Positions 47,937-57,498 of a stretch of 64,000 bases of DNA are shown in pieces; within the stretch, counting starts at the first letter, position 1; the number at the start of each line of letters is the position of its first letter. The translations under genes and the position numbers were made by a program. Origin of the DNA: Bacteroides finegoldii DSM 17565 (GTDB lineage Bacteria > Bacteroidota > Bacteroidia > Bacteroidales > Bacteroidaceae); NCBI RefSeq assembly GCF_000156195.1, contig NZ_GG688320.1, positions 62,001 to 126,000 on the forward strand, in the 5' to 3' direction. The notes under the pieces were generated by a model that had not been told where the DNA came from, ran no database searches, and was given only the letters and a program-made list of their open reading frames with translations.

Positions 47937-49886
47937 TTAATACCATAGCTGCTTAGCATCTTTATATAAGAAAATTCGTTCATCCGTCCCCCTAGTAAGA
48001 TTTCTCAATAATAGTAAAGCATTTTGTGGTACATGGTGAAAGGTTAGACTAAAATCGTCAGCTATTTGTTTGCCCAACGACACCCAATCCATATCCCAAT
48101 AAAAAAGCTCGTAAGTATCTCCAATACGAACATTATTGTCATCATTACGTGTCATATAGCCTATTCTTCCAACAGATTCCGGTTTGCCCAAATCCAATCC
48201 TACCCAACCATCTCTTAAAGTTTTAGATGCGAAAAATGTCAACGGATCTAAATCAAAAGCAGCAAAACGGCTATAATGAGGATTTTTGCTTCGTTCTTCA
48301 GAACCTATAATGGTTCCTGTCAGTTTTTTATTGTCTTTATCCAAGAACATCAATTCTGCAATATTACAGCGGTAGGGCTTTGGACAGATATAACGCCAAT
48401 AACGATACTTTGTAGTATCGCTCACATTTATACTACCCGATACGCTATACTCTTTGAATGTATGTACTGTGACAGCATCACTGAAATCCTCCTTGTGTGC
48501 TGCTTGAAACATGCTGTATTTTAAACGGAGTGCTGTGGTGAACGCTTTGCGCGTTAAAGGATATTTCCGTTTTAGACTAATACTTCTTTTCGATGTGTTA
48601 TCGGGATTCAAGAACTCCAGTTCACCTTTTTCATTCAACAAAGCAGGATAATTGAATGGACGAACCCTTCCATTTATATAATATACCGGCAGATAGACAG
48701 CTCCCTTCTCTATTTTATCAAAGACGATCTGCTTACTATCTTTTATTTCCGAAAAGCAAATAGGAATCCATTTCGCATTGTCGAATACAGCCAGATACGC
48801 ATATCTTTCTTTGCGTTCTCTTTTCCCGGAAAGTACAGGAAAAACAGGATCAATGGTCGTTGCATATTCATCCGTAACGTCTTTTATAAACACATTGCGC
48901 AACGTTGACGGGACACTACCAGCTTCTTTATTCAGCCGGACTAAGGCCGAATTGGGAGAATATGTTCTTCGATATACTTTTCCTTTACACTCCCCCGGTC
49001 GTAAGGCAGCTAAAAAAGGTTCATGTCCTCCTTCACATACCATTCGGCGATCGTGATCTATCAAAATACTAAGCCACGAATGTGCATGTGCTTTTGTAGG
49101 CCACTGCAAAACGAAATCATACGAAACCGCAAACCCCTTACTGCGCATGATAGCTAAAGCTGTGTTTGTCCTTGTCTCACAAGAATTGGAAGGAATATTG
49201 CACCAAAACGGAACCTTATATAACGCATGCCACTTCAGAGGCTTTTTCAAATCGACAATAACAGTATCACGTAGTTTAATATTAATAGCTTCTGCCGCAT
49301 GATAAGGTGTTTTATTCCAAATGTCATTATAAGAAAAATCGCCTAATGTGTCATTAGCTATCGGTTTCAACACATTGCGCCAATCATCAAAAGCCTGAAA
49401 CTCTACGCACTTATAAGGAAGCATATATTCACAAAATTCATCGAATGTAATGCCTCTTGCCCAACGACCTTGTTGCCAATCGTCAAAAGCCGCGTCTATA
49501 CTCTGTATCAGATAGTCGGCTTTTATGACAGAGTAATCTTCCTTAAACTCAAAATCATCTGATGGAAACTCTAACAACAAGTTATTTAATTCATTCACCT
49601 GTTCATCAATCTTTCTGTCGGAGAAGATAATCTTTTCAGCTTCGACATAATATTCTTCAATATCTTTCCCTATATACGACTGGTGTCCGGGCATATTCAT
49701 TATCAAAAATTTGGCAGCTCTAAGTTTCAAACTGTCAGCTTCGTTTTCTTTATAATGCTCCAACACTTTTTCAAGTTCCGGACGATTATTGCCCGCCAGT
49801 GTCAGCACCTTTTCCAACTGTTTTTCTTCAGAGCTTTGACAACTGAAAAGCAAAACAAGAAAAAGAAAGATGAATGTAGCTTTCAT
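47937..49886 (-). CDS. Lipoprotein with transglutaminase-like domain
   Basis: A 649-residue protein with a lipoprotein signal (FLFLVLLFSCQSSEE, lipid Cys near residue 16). The middle part (about 215-290) has IPSNSCETRTNTALAIMRSKG-type and AHAHSWLSILIDHDRR motifs, giving the Cys-His-Asp order of papain-like transglutaminase domains. The C-terminal 150 residues look like a carbohydrate-binding discoidin-type sandwich (YRYWRYICPKPYRCNIAELM, GWVGLDLGKPESVGRIGYMT). It is probably attached to the outer membrane or exported to the surface and may cleave or cross-link peptides. It lies between the barrel protein and the O-antigen-ligase-like gene. Confidence 0.75.
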   Translation of the reverse strand: MKATFIFLFLVLLFSCQSSEEKQLEKVLTLAGNNRPELEKVLEHYKENEADSLKLRAAKFLIMNMPGHQSYIGKDIEEYYVEAEKIIFSDRKIDEQVNELNNLLLEFPSDDFEFKEDYSVIKADYLIQSIDAAFDDWQQGRWARGITFDEFCEYMLPYKCVEFQAFDDWRNVLKPIANDTLGDFSYNDIWNKTPYHAAEAINIKLRDTVIVDLKKPLKWHALYKVPFWCNIPSNSCETRTNTALAIMRSKGFAVSYDFVLQWPTKAHAHSWLSILIDHDRRMVCEGGHEPFLAALRPGECKGKVYRRTYSPNSALVRLNKEAGSVPSTLRNVFIKDVTDEYATTIDPVFPVLSGKRERKERYAYLAVFDNAKWIPICFSEIKDSKQIVFDKIEKGAVYLPVYYINGRVRPFNYPALLNEKGELEFLNPDNTSKRSISLKRKYPLTRKAFTTALRLKYSMFQAAHKEDFSDAVTVHTFKEYSVSGSINVSDTTKYRYWRYICPKPYRCNIAELMFLDKDNKKLTGTIIGSEERSKNPHYSRFAAFDLDPLTFFASKTLRDGWVGLDLGKPESVGRIGYMTRNDDNNVRIGDTYELFYWDMDWVSLGKQIADDFSLTFHHVPQNALLLLRNLTRGTDERIFLYKDAKQLWY

Positions 49887-49909
49887 TTTGTTTTATTGTT
49901 AGTTTATAA

Positions 49910-51643
49910 TTAAATATTCTTTTTACGCAAATAGTTTCTAGCCTCTTCTTGTATGATAGTAACAGTGTAAGATGGTATCTTTATTCGTTTATTTATTATT
50001 TCTAAAGCTATCCGTTCGGCAAGTATGCAGTTATCAGATTTTACATAGACCCTCAAAAGTCCTTGTAATGGAAGAAAACGGCTAGGACACATACATTGTG
50101 CCAGCTTATATCGTCTTTCAGCTTCTTCCCAACATTCCATTTGATAGTAATTATCCGCCAATTGCATTTGCAGGTCATACGTATTGATATAAGATTCGCA
50201 ATGCAAGAATATGTTGACGCTTTGTTTGTACAATTCCACATTTTTCAATTCTGATGCATAATTGTACAAGAAATAGGGATTGCCATTCCACTCATCGTAT
50301 AGCTTGGTAAATATAGATAATTCATTATCCAGCAAACCAGTGTTCTTTTCTGCAATCAACGAAATTCGCTTCCATGTACGTTCGAAAATGATATTCTTAA
50401 TCAAAAAGAAACAGAGTATAAAAAGAATAATCAATAAAAATGGCTTATTGAAATGTATTGTTCGTAGAGCAACCTCCCGTTGATTAAGTGAAGCGAGGCA
50501 GTAGATAATCATGAACCAAACAAAAGCATATTTGAATGGATAAGAAAAACAGGAAAATATAGCAATAGAAACAAGCGTCAGTATGGCTGGAGTGTCAAAT
50601 GCCACATTACTTCGAAAAACAGCAATCAACGACAATAAGAATAAAACGATTCCTATGAGTCCTTGTTCAATCAGCAGCAACAGATACTCATTAAATGGAT
50701 GATTCGTGTTTCCTGCCAATATTCTATCGCTTTCATCAGCATGGGAGGAAGACAAATATTTGGCTTGTTCCGGCATGTAATCCGCCTTAAAAGAACCAAG
50801 TCCGTTTCCCTGAATTATATGTTCCTTACACAATCCGGCAGATACTTTCCAAATCAGAACACGACCGGAAGCGGAAGCTGGTTTTAGATAAATCAGTCCA
50901 ATGAATAAACTTATTAGAAACAAAGCGCCTCCGCTGATAAGAAAGATGCGCCTTTTATGAATTAACTTCCGATAGCGGAGAGCGTAAAAAAGGAGTGTTA
51001 CTACGCATAAAGTAAGTACACCTGTTCTCGAACCGGATAAGATAACGACTATAATGAGGAGAAGACACGCCATAAGCTTGAACATTCTTCTTTTTCCGTT
51101 AGAAGGATGACACAAAAGAAAAGGATAACAGAGAACGATGCTCGCAGCAAATCCGGCGGGATTATCAAAAGAACCGGTAACAGGAAAATAAGATTGAGTT
51201 TCTATATACCCTGTGTATTGCAACAAGCCATACAAGGCTGACAAAACTCCAACGACAGCTAAAATGCTATTAAATGTTTCTGTAGGATTTTTTCTATTAC
51301 GCATCAACACAAAAAGAATCCATCCAGATACGATGTATACACTGTGTATATATTGCGATGTAAAGAGACTGTAAACGAAAACATATCCCATAAAAACAGT
51401 AAAAGACAGAAATAGAAAATCAACAGACAGTCTAATTTTTCGTTTCCAGTTCCCTATGCAAATACCTCCCCATAATATGATACCGACAACGAAACTTATA
51501 TTTTTAGGCATAAAATACCTATCCATAAACCAATCAGCCGATAAGTATAAGGTGGTGATAAGTAAAAAAGAAAACGTAAAAACATTATCACTGAATAATT
51601 GCCTTAACTTGCAGAATATAAAAGAGGGAGTCTGTGTTTGCAT
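49910..51643 (-). CDS. O-antigen-ligase-like membrane protein with TPR-like tail
   Basis: A 577-residue protein with about 11 membrane helices and the Wzy_C-type periplasmic loop: GNGLGSFKADYMPEQA and NTNHPFNEYLLLLIEQGLIG. The C-terminal 130 residues form TPR-like helices (DLQMQLADNYYQMECWEEAE, RRYKLAQCMCPSRFLPLQGL). Such proteins ligate glycan or other groups to a lipid or protein carrier; versions with TPR tails co-occur with DUF1573 and exported-peptide genes in Bacteroides, where the true substrate is unknown. Its start overlaps the 3' end of the DUF1573 gene by 56 bases, an unusually long overlap, but a later start would remove the first helix. Confidence 0.8.
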   Translation of the reverse strand: MQTQTPSFIFCKLRQLFSDNVFTFSFLLITTLYLSADWFMDRYFMPKNISFVVGIILWGGICIGNWKRKIRLSVDFLFLSFTVFMGYVFVYSLFTSQYIHSVYIVSGWILFVLMRNRKNPTETFNSILAVVGVLSALYGLLQYTGYIETQSYFPVTGSFDNPAGFAASIVLCYPFLLCHPSNGKRRMFKLMACLLLIIVVILSGSRTGVLTLCVVTLLFYALRYRKLIHKRRIFLISGGALFLISLFIGLIYLKPASASGRVLIWKVSAGLCKEHIIQGNGLGSFKADYMPEQAKYLSSSHADESDRILAGNTNHPFNEYLLLLIEQGLIGIVLFLLSLIAVFRSNVAFDTPAILTLVSIAIFSCFSYPFKYAFVWFMIIYCLASLNQREVALRTIHFNKPFLLIILFILCFFLIKNIIFERTWKRISLIAEKNTGLLDNELSIFTKLYDEWNGNPYFLYNYASELKNVELYKQSVNIFLHCESYINTYDLQMQLADNYYQMECWEEAERRYKLAQCMCPSRFLPLQGLLRVYVKSDNCILAERIALEIINKRIKIPSYTVTIIQEEARNYLRKKNI

Positions 51644-51962
51644 TGATAATAATTAATTCTTCTTTCGGTCCTAATCCCTTTCCTTTCGGATTGAAAGAAA
51701 AATGAAGCGAGCACGATTCGTCAGGATTTAATTCATACTTCTCCACCGATGCTTGTGTACATCCACATCCAGTTTCGATCTCTCCTATCTCCAATCTGGC
51801 ATTGCCTACATTGGTGATTGTAATGCTATCACGACAAATTATATCAGAACTAATTATTCCGAAATCGTGTGTATAGGAAGACAGAGATACCTCTGCCTTC
51901 CTTTTTTGATTGCAAGAAACGCAAATCAGCAGAATAACAATAAGACCAAGGATTTTACTCAT
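51588..51962 (-). CDS. DUF1573 lipoprotein
   Basis: A 124-residue protein with a lipoprotein signal (ILGLIVILLICVSCNQ) and one DUF1573 immunoglobulin-like domain: YTHDFGIISSDIICRDSITI, then IGEIETGCGCTQASVEKYEL with the typical CGC motif, and LHFSFNPKGKGLGP. These proteins are periplasmic or outer-membrane and of unknown function. It overlaps the DUF4369 gene by eight bases (ATGAGTAA), showing coupled translation. Confidence 0.85.
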   Translation of the reverse strand: MSKILGLIVILLICVSCNQKRKAEVSLSSYTHDFGIISSDIICRDSITITNVGNARLEIGEIETGCGCTQASVEKYELNPDESCSLHFSFNPKGKGLGPKEELIIINANTDSLFYILQVKAIIQ

Positions 51963-52680
51963 TTTTCATTGTCGCTGATGGTGAATTACTTGGAATAGTC
52001 TCGATAAAACGAGGGGCATTGTTACGTATACTGTCCAATAATGGTTTGGTCTTTTTTTCATATTCATCCTTTTTAATAGTATAGTCCAACCAAGCCAAAA
52101 GAATATCCCGATCAGTTTTGGGCATTCGGTCGAGAATCTGTAGATATTTTGGAAAATCAGGCTCCCTTGACATTTTTCGTCCGTTCAATAAAAAAGATAA
52201 GTGTAATCGTACGACATCCGGGTATTGGGCATATTTTTCTAAAAAGAGTAATTGATTTTCCATATTTCTCTTTGTGCCAATCATATAGGTACTGTAATCT
52301 TCATTAATAGGAGTACCTGATACCACACCCTCATCTGCCCAATTAGCAATACGGATATGGATATTACCAGGCTCAACTATAAAATACATACCCAAATTCA
52401 ACATCTCTCTTTTTGTCCCTGCACTATAAAGATACGCCAAAAATGGCTTTTGTAAAAGTACACCTTCATAATGGAATTTCCCATCAACCACCAATATACT
52501 ATCAATAAATAAATGTTTAATTCGTTCTTTTTCTTGACTAAGAGCAGAACTATTGATTAAACGCAAATAACTATTATCCAACGAATGATCAGGTAATTCT
52601 CCCTGAATAGTATATTTTTCTTGTCCGTAAAATAGCTGGGCTATAGATACGAGAATAAAAATCAATATAACTTCTCTCAT
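51955..52680 (-). CDS. DUF4369 exported protein, intact copy
   Basis: About 241 residues from the start at 52680 (MREVILIFILVSIAQLFYGQ, a signal peptide; another in-frame ATG lies 9 bases upstream). The DUF4369 domain follows: YTIQGELPDHSLDNSYLRLI and HYEGVLLQKPFLAYLYSAG, then VEPGNIHIRIANW. In many Bacteroidetes this domain precedes a thioredoxin-like domain; here a helical C-terminus (MPKTDRDILLAWLDYTIKK) ends the protein instead. It is the only undamaged copy of three in the cluster. Upstream an IS5-like element separates it from the rest. Confidence 0.82.
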   Translation of the reverse strand: MREVILIFILVSIAQLFYGQEKYTIQGELPDHSLDNSYLRLINSSALSQEKERIKHLFIDSILVVDGKFHYEGVLLQKPFLAYLYSAGTKREMLNLGMYFIVEPGNIHIRIANWADEGVVSGTPINEDYSTYMIGTKRNMENQLLFLEKYAQYPDVVRLHLSFLLNGRKMSREPDFPKYLQILDRMPKTDRDILLAWLDYTIKKDEYEKKTKPLLDSIRNNAPRFIETIPSNSPSATMKNE

Positions 52681-52689
52681 AATAGACAT

Positions 52690-53640
52690 TATATAGATTA
52701 AATTGTTATATATCTCATTTTGTGACTGATTCTAAAGTTGTGTAACCCACAAGCAATAAGAATCACCATATCTTCGAAACCGAATTTATGGCATCTAAAT
52801 CGTTCTTTGACAATACGGTATTTTTTCATACCACCGATAGCATGCTCAACTTTAATCCTAATTCCGGAAATCCTCTTGTTCTCTTGCTTTTCATCAGAAG
52901 TAAGTTCTCTTCCTTTAGGTTTCTTTTTGGGCATACACACTTCAACACCGGCTGGTCTGTGTCCGATGAAACCGGTATCCTGCCAAAGTCTGATTCCCTT
53001 AGGAAGGGAAAACGGTTCTGTATCACATATTTTCTTGTCATGAACATGACCTTCATACGTGGCACTCAACCATACAATCCTAAGATTACTAGTACAAAGC
53101 AGGTTATTCTTTACGCTATGAGTTTTTTTTACCACTATAGCAAGCTGATTGTCGGTCTTCATCAACCGGACGCTGAATGGGTCTTTCCGTTCCATCCAAC
53201 AGGACATCTTCACATTCTTTGAGTATGTGTTGCAGACGTTTGGAATTTCGGTCAGGCAATTCCCCCAACGTTTTTAATGTACGTCGTAGGATTTCGGAAA
53301 GAAGATGAATCCATTTGTTTGCTTGGGGCTGTGTCATTTCAAACTGAATGGCGTGGAGTTCCTGAAGAGGGTTTGTTTTCAGATATACCAATATAAAGAA
53401 CAGTTTGTCCTGAATCAAAGGAAGAACGCTGGTCTTTCTATTGTAAGATATACGCTGACGAACTTTTCCTTCCAAAGTAAAATGACTATAATACTCATCC
53501 CAATGGTACTTGAAGGTTATCAGCAATGCGTCAAATTCAACAGGAGTTAATCCTGTTGCTGCAAGTATCTGGCTATGGCGGTGGCGAATCTTGTCGTAAT
53601 ACATCAATTGAACTGTTTAGACCACAAAGATAAGTCAAAG
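52690..53640 (-). mobile_element. IS5-like insertion sequence (ends approximate)
   Basis: A two-frame transposase (52698-53607, minus) fills almost the whole 0.95-kb element, which sits between a DUF4369 gene and its likely upstream operon partners. Terminal repeats were not clearly resolved; weakly similar sequences containing TTTGTGACT-like and CTTTGACTT-like words occur near the two ends. Confidence 0.6.
52698..53607 (-). CDS. IS5-family transposase, two frames joined by an A8 slip site
   Basis: The first frame (53607-53116) encodes the N-terminal part (TGLTPVEFDALLITFKYHWD, EMTQPQANKWIHLLSEIL and the catalytic ECEDVLLDGTERPIQRP). The second (about 53130-52698) continues KTHSVKNNLLCTSNLRIVWL, GHVHDKKICDTEP, WQDTGFIGHRP and RIKVEHAIGGMKKYRI, i.e. 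the rest of a DDE_Tnp_4 domain. The two meet in a run of eight A on the coding strand (53123-53130), a typical programmed frameshift site of IS5 members. The complete product is about 300 residues. It is therefore probably functional rather than broken. Confidence 0.8.
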
Positions 53641-53723
53641 AACGCTTTAATCAATTATTCAATATAAACTCTAATATTAAAAAAAATAATTACTATAAAA
53701 AAACGAATCTTCATCCCTTCTCT

Positions 53724-54200
53724 TTACATATTTAATTCTCCCAAGAAACTGACACTTTGATTGTGTTGCATAGTGACACTGATTTTCGCACTTCCATTAG
53801 AATACACCTCAATTTTAAAATTGAAATAATCTACTGCTGTACGTGTTGAAAACTTGATATGGGCATTCCCTTTTTTATCTATATTCACAGCATATTTTTT
53901 AATAGGAGCCTGAAAAATAAGTTGATTTCCTCTATCACTATAAGGTATATCGGATGCCTCAAGATAAAGAAGGTTAGAAAATACTGAATCATTTTTAATT
54001 TCTATCAAATCTAAGTAATCCAATTGTATAGGATCTCTATATGGAGGTATGTAAGTGTCCACATATATCTTATAGTTCTTTGATCTGATAATATTGCTAA
54101 CAGCTTCCGCCCTTTGTTCCCTCTTACTTTGGGCAGAAAGAGTGGGAACTCCCACTAACACTACCCAAAGCAATATAAAGATTTTCCTTTTTGTTTTCAT
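53724..54200 (-). CDS. DUF4251 exported protein
   Basis: A 158-residue protein with a signal peptide (IFILLWVVLVGVPTLSAQ) and the DUF4251 pattern: RSKNYKIYVDTYIPP, then SNLLYLEASDIPYSDRGNQL and FKIEVYSNGSAKISVTMQHN. Members are periplasmic beta-rich proteins of unknown function found widely in Bacteroides. It is followed by the IS5-like element and preceded by a lipoprotein gene 41 bases upstream. Confidence 0.82.
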   Translation of the reverse strand: MKTKRKIFILLWVVLVGVPTLSAQSKREQRAEAVSNIIRSKNYKIYVDTYIPPYRDPIQLDYLDLIEIKNDSVFSNLLYLEASDIPYSDRGNQLIFQAPIKKYAVNIDKKGNAHIKFSTRTAVDYFNFKIEVYSNGSAKISVTMQHNQSVSFLGELNM

Positions 54201-54241
54201 ATCAATTACAATTTAAAATATAGATATTAATATCACAACAT

Positions 54242-54955
54242 TTAATGATATCCCAAAATAGGACATTTCCCTTTGCTTTGTTTGCAGTTCTCTATTCCGT
54301 TTTCCAAATACTCATAGATTGGTTCTGTGCATTCATCAAGTATCACTGCATACCTTTTTCTAATTCTGAAACTTTCTCCGGAGGAGTATCTACAGGGTAT
54401 TCCAGCTATATTTCGATCATATTGATTAACACAGTCTTCTATTCTCGCCTCTGCCATTTCACTATAGGCTTTAATACAATTTTGAATTGCCTCATCATCT
54501 TCTGTGGTACGAGTTATAACAACTTGATGCATTTTACGCTTTTGACGGGCCCTCATTAATTCCAATCTGGCGAAATCTGTCCCTTCGTAAACTTCTCTAA
54601 CTAAATTGGAAAGCTGATATAAACTGGCGTAATAATCGTATCCAAGCAATTTATTCCATTGAATTTTCGCTTCAGAACGAGTTTCCAGAGTAAGTAATTC
54701 TTTTTTAAGTTGCTGATATTGCTCCATTTCTTCTTTCGAAAATTTAGAAATGGCATTCAACATTTTTCTCATGTTCTTTCTGATTTCTTTTTCCAAATTC
54801 TGATGCGCTTCCGAAGCAATAAAAAGATCAGCAGCAGTCATATCTTCTGCCTGTTGAGAGTAATCATCAGCATCATTTATCTGACAACTAAGCACAGAAA
54901 TACTAATTAGAAAAACTAATCCAACCATAATAAAGCCTAAATTCAATTTTTTCAT
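54242..54955 (-). CDS. Helical lipoprotein with Cys-rich tail, intact copy
   Basis: A 237-residue protein with a lipoprotein signal (VFLISISVLSCQIND). The mature part is almost entirely helical (KEEMEQYQQLKKELLTLETR, LVREVYEGTDFARLELMRAR). The last 75 residues carry six cysteines (NCIKAY, EDCVNQY, IPCRYSS, DECTEP, ENCKQ, GKCPIL), which may form disulfides in the periplasm. A damaged paralogue lies at 56085-56787. I do not recognise the family. Its alternation with DUF4369 genes suggests the two proteins work as a pair. Confidence 0.7.
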   Translation of the reverse strand: MKKLNLGFIMVGLVFLISISVLSCQINDADDYSQQAEDMTAADLFIASEAHQNLEKEIRKNMRKMLNAISKFSKEEMEQYQQLKKELLTLETRSEAKIQWNKLLGYDYYASLYQLSNLVREVYEGTDFARLELMRARQKRKMHQVVITRTTEDDEAIQNCIKAYSEMAEARIEDCVNQYDRNIAGIPCRYSSGESFRIRKRYAVILDECTEPIYEYLENGIENCKQSKGKCPILGYH

Positions 54956-55221
54956 AAGAACTACTTTTAGAGATTAATAATATTGAATATCTTTTTCAAG
55001 GCGACACCCAATTATTAGTAGATAATCATTTGGCGCATTTTTCAGTTCTGTCTATATCACATAAGATAAGAAACTGTATTTTTCCATACTATTAGTACGA
55101 ATAAAAGTTTATTGCTCTTGTTGTTACAAAGGACGATATTTATAAATTTAAATACAAATTTCAACCGTATACAAATGCGTATACACGGCCAATGTATATG
55201 CGTTTTTTAAGACCAAGGATT

Positions 55222-56053
55222 TTACTCATTTTTTATAGTCAATGATGAACTACTTGGAATAGTCTCGATGAAACGAGGTGGATCACCGAGCAAACTATCT
55301 AATATTATTCTGGTCTTCTTTTTAAATTCTCGTTCTTTTATAATATAATCCCACCATGACAAAAAAACATCTCGATCCGCTTGAGGCATTGAATCAATAA
55401 TGCATAGATATTGAGAGAGTTCAGACTCTCTAATCGGATATTTTGTCCTTAAATCACGAGCCAACATGACTCGGATGACATTCGGATATTTTGCATATTT
55501 TCTAAGAAAAGTAAACCGACCTTCTGAACGTTGTTCAGTTACTGATATATCTAATAACTTACTATTCTCTGTTTTAGTACTATCTTCCGCCATTTTTCTC
55601 CGATCTCTATTCCAATATACAGCACCCCATTGAACTTCTCGCTCAAGAATGTAAGTATTATAATCTTCATTGATGGAAGTGCCCGATACATTAGCGTCAG
55701 TATCCCAATCGACCATACGAATATAAATATTCCCCGGTTCCACAAAAAGATTAATATCAGTCGCTTTATGGAACGATGGACCATCATAGGATATTTGTGC
55801 AAAAAAAAGGCTTTCGTGTGACAATTCCTTCGTAAAAAAATTCCTTGCCAATCACCTTTATTTTTATGCTGTTGGCGTATGCCTGTTTTTGTCCTTCCCT
55901 TTCTTCAAGAAGAGACGATTTGTCTATTAATAACACATATTTACCATCTAGAGTATTATCAGGGAATTCACCCCGAATCGTAAATTTCTCTTGCCCCAAA
56001 AGCAATTGAGCAAAGAATGCAAACACAAAAAGAGAAAAAAATTTTTCTTTCAT
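55222..56053 (-). pseudogene. DUF4369 gene, copy 2, frameshifted in a T8 run
   Basis: The start (56053) encodes a signal peptide and FTIRGEFPDNTLDGKYVLLI, ending out of frame at RKPFF. From about 55806 the second frame continues AQISYDGPSFHKATDI, VEPGNIYIRMVDW and ends like the intact copy (PPRFIETIPSSSS). The break is in eight consecutive T on the coding strand near 55805-55812, one base too many. Everything else is intact, so this may be a reversible phase-variation state as well as decay. Confidence 0.8.
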
Positions 56054-56084
56054 AATTGTATGTTATTTGGAATCTTGATTTTTA

Positions 56085-56787
56085 TCACGTTGTTTTTTTA
56101 CAGCAGTCTTTTACGCAATCCTCTCTATCTTTATCGACTTGCCTTACACATTCATCTCTACTATTTCTAGCTAGTTGTTTCAAATATTCCAACCTTTCCG
56201 GATACATAAGTTTCTCCCAATCAGACATACTATTTTCAGCATTTTGAACTTCCGCATAATATGTATGTTGGCATTCCATATCTGCATTTGTAGCATTCGT
56301 ATTGCAATCATCAATACAACGTTGTTCTGAATCAGTATCTCGTGTACTAATAGTAATTTGATTCATTTGACGTTTTTGCCGAGCTCTTATTAATTCTAAT
56401 CGGGTAAAATTTGTTCCTTTGTAAACTTTCCAAACCAAAGAATCAATTCTATCGTAACTGGCTTCTTCATCATATCCGAGTAAGATATTTAATTGAATCT
56501 GCGCTTCAGCACGAGTATCCGATTTAGATAACTTTTTTCTAAGCTGTTGATACTGTTTTTTTCTTCTTTAGAAAATTTATCAATTGCGTTTTTCTTCTTC
56601 TCAAATTCTTTTTAATCTCTTTTTCTAAATTCTTATACGCCTCCGAGGCAACAAAAAGGTCGGCTTCAGTCAAATTATTTTCTTGAATAACATTATCATA
56701 ACCACTATCAGTCTGACAACTATGAAGTGACATAACTATAACAACAGTCCATGTAGTCAAAGCTAAAATGAGTCTTTTTGTTTTCAT
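56085..56787 (-). pseudogene. Helical Cys-rich lipoprotein, copy 2, frameshifted
   Basis: The start (56787) gives a lipoprotein signal (VVIVMSLHSCQTD) and ASEAYKNLEKEIKKNLRR. A frame change near 56595-56605, in an AGA/A-rich tract, leads into KFSKEEKKQYQQLRKKL and then to the long downstream part (GTNFTRLELIRARQKRQMNQ), which ends in a Cys-rich tail (RCIDDC, MECQ, DECVRQ, EDCVKDCCKK). It is clearly parallel to the intact gene at 54242-54955. Loss by slippage in a simple repeat is the visible defect. Confidence 0.75.
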
Positions 56788-56797
56788 GATTTGATTT

Positions 56798-57498
56798 TCA
56801 ATTATTATTTATTTGTCTTTCAATAAAACGAGAAGCATTACGATTAAGACTATCGGTCAACGCTCTTCTCTTTGCCCAATACTCCTCTTTCTTCATTGTA
56901 TACTCTCGCCACGCTATCAAAATATCTCGATCCGCTTTGGGCATTAAGTCAAGAATACGTAAATATTTAGCATCCACCAATCTTTATTTAATTCCTTAAC
57001 TTCCAAATAGCGAGATAACATTACTCGGACAACATCCGGATATTTGGCATATTTCTCAAAGAAAGCCAATTCACCTTTTTCAAAATCCTCAAATGCTGAA
57101 CCAAAAGAATAAGTTCCTTCAGCTTCCGAAGTCTGCCCCTTTAAACGGATAGTTCTAAAAATTCTATTTACCAGATTTCTCCGTTCAATGACACAAGTGT
57201 TATAGTCTTTATTGATAAGAGTACCCGATACATTTCCTTCCTCATACCAATCGGTTATATGGATCTGGATATCCCCAGGTTCTATTACAAAAGAAGTCGC
57301 ACTTGTCTGACCACTGAATGTTGATCTATCGTAATATATTTGCACCAAAAAAGGTTTTCGTGTGGTTGTCCCTTCATAATAGAATTTTTTATCAGTTACC
57401 AATATCTTAACTTCATCGTCAGATACTTTCCATTTACGTTTGTACTCATCAGGAAGAAAAGACTTATCTGTCAGTATTATATATTTTCCGTCTAGGCA
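56798..57498 (-). pseudogene. DUF4369 gene, copy 3, truncated and frameshifted
   Basis: The frame resembles the other copies from LDGKYIILTDKSFLPDEYK through VEPGDIQIH-like IEPGDIQIHITDW and LAFFEKYAKYPDVVRVML, then shifts frame near 56975 and ends DAKYLRILDLMPKADRDI. The first 30 residues and the signal peptide are missing because the mobile-element remnant begins at about 57499. So this copy was cut by an insertion or deletion. Confidence 0.75.
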
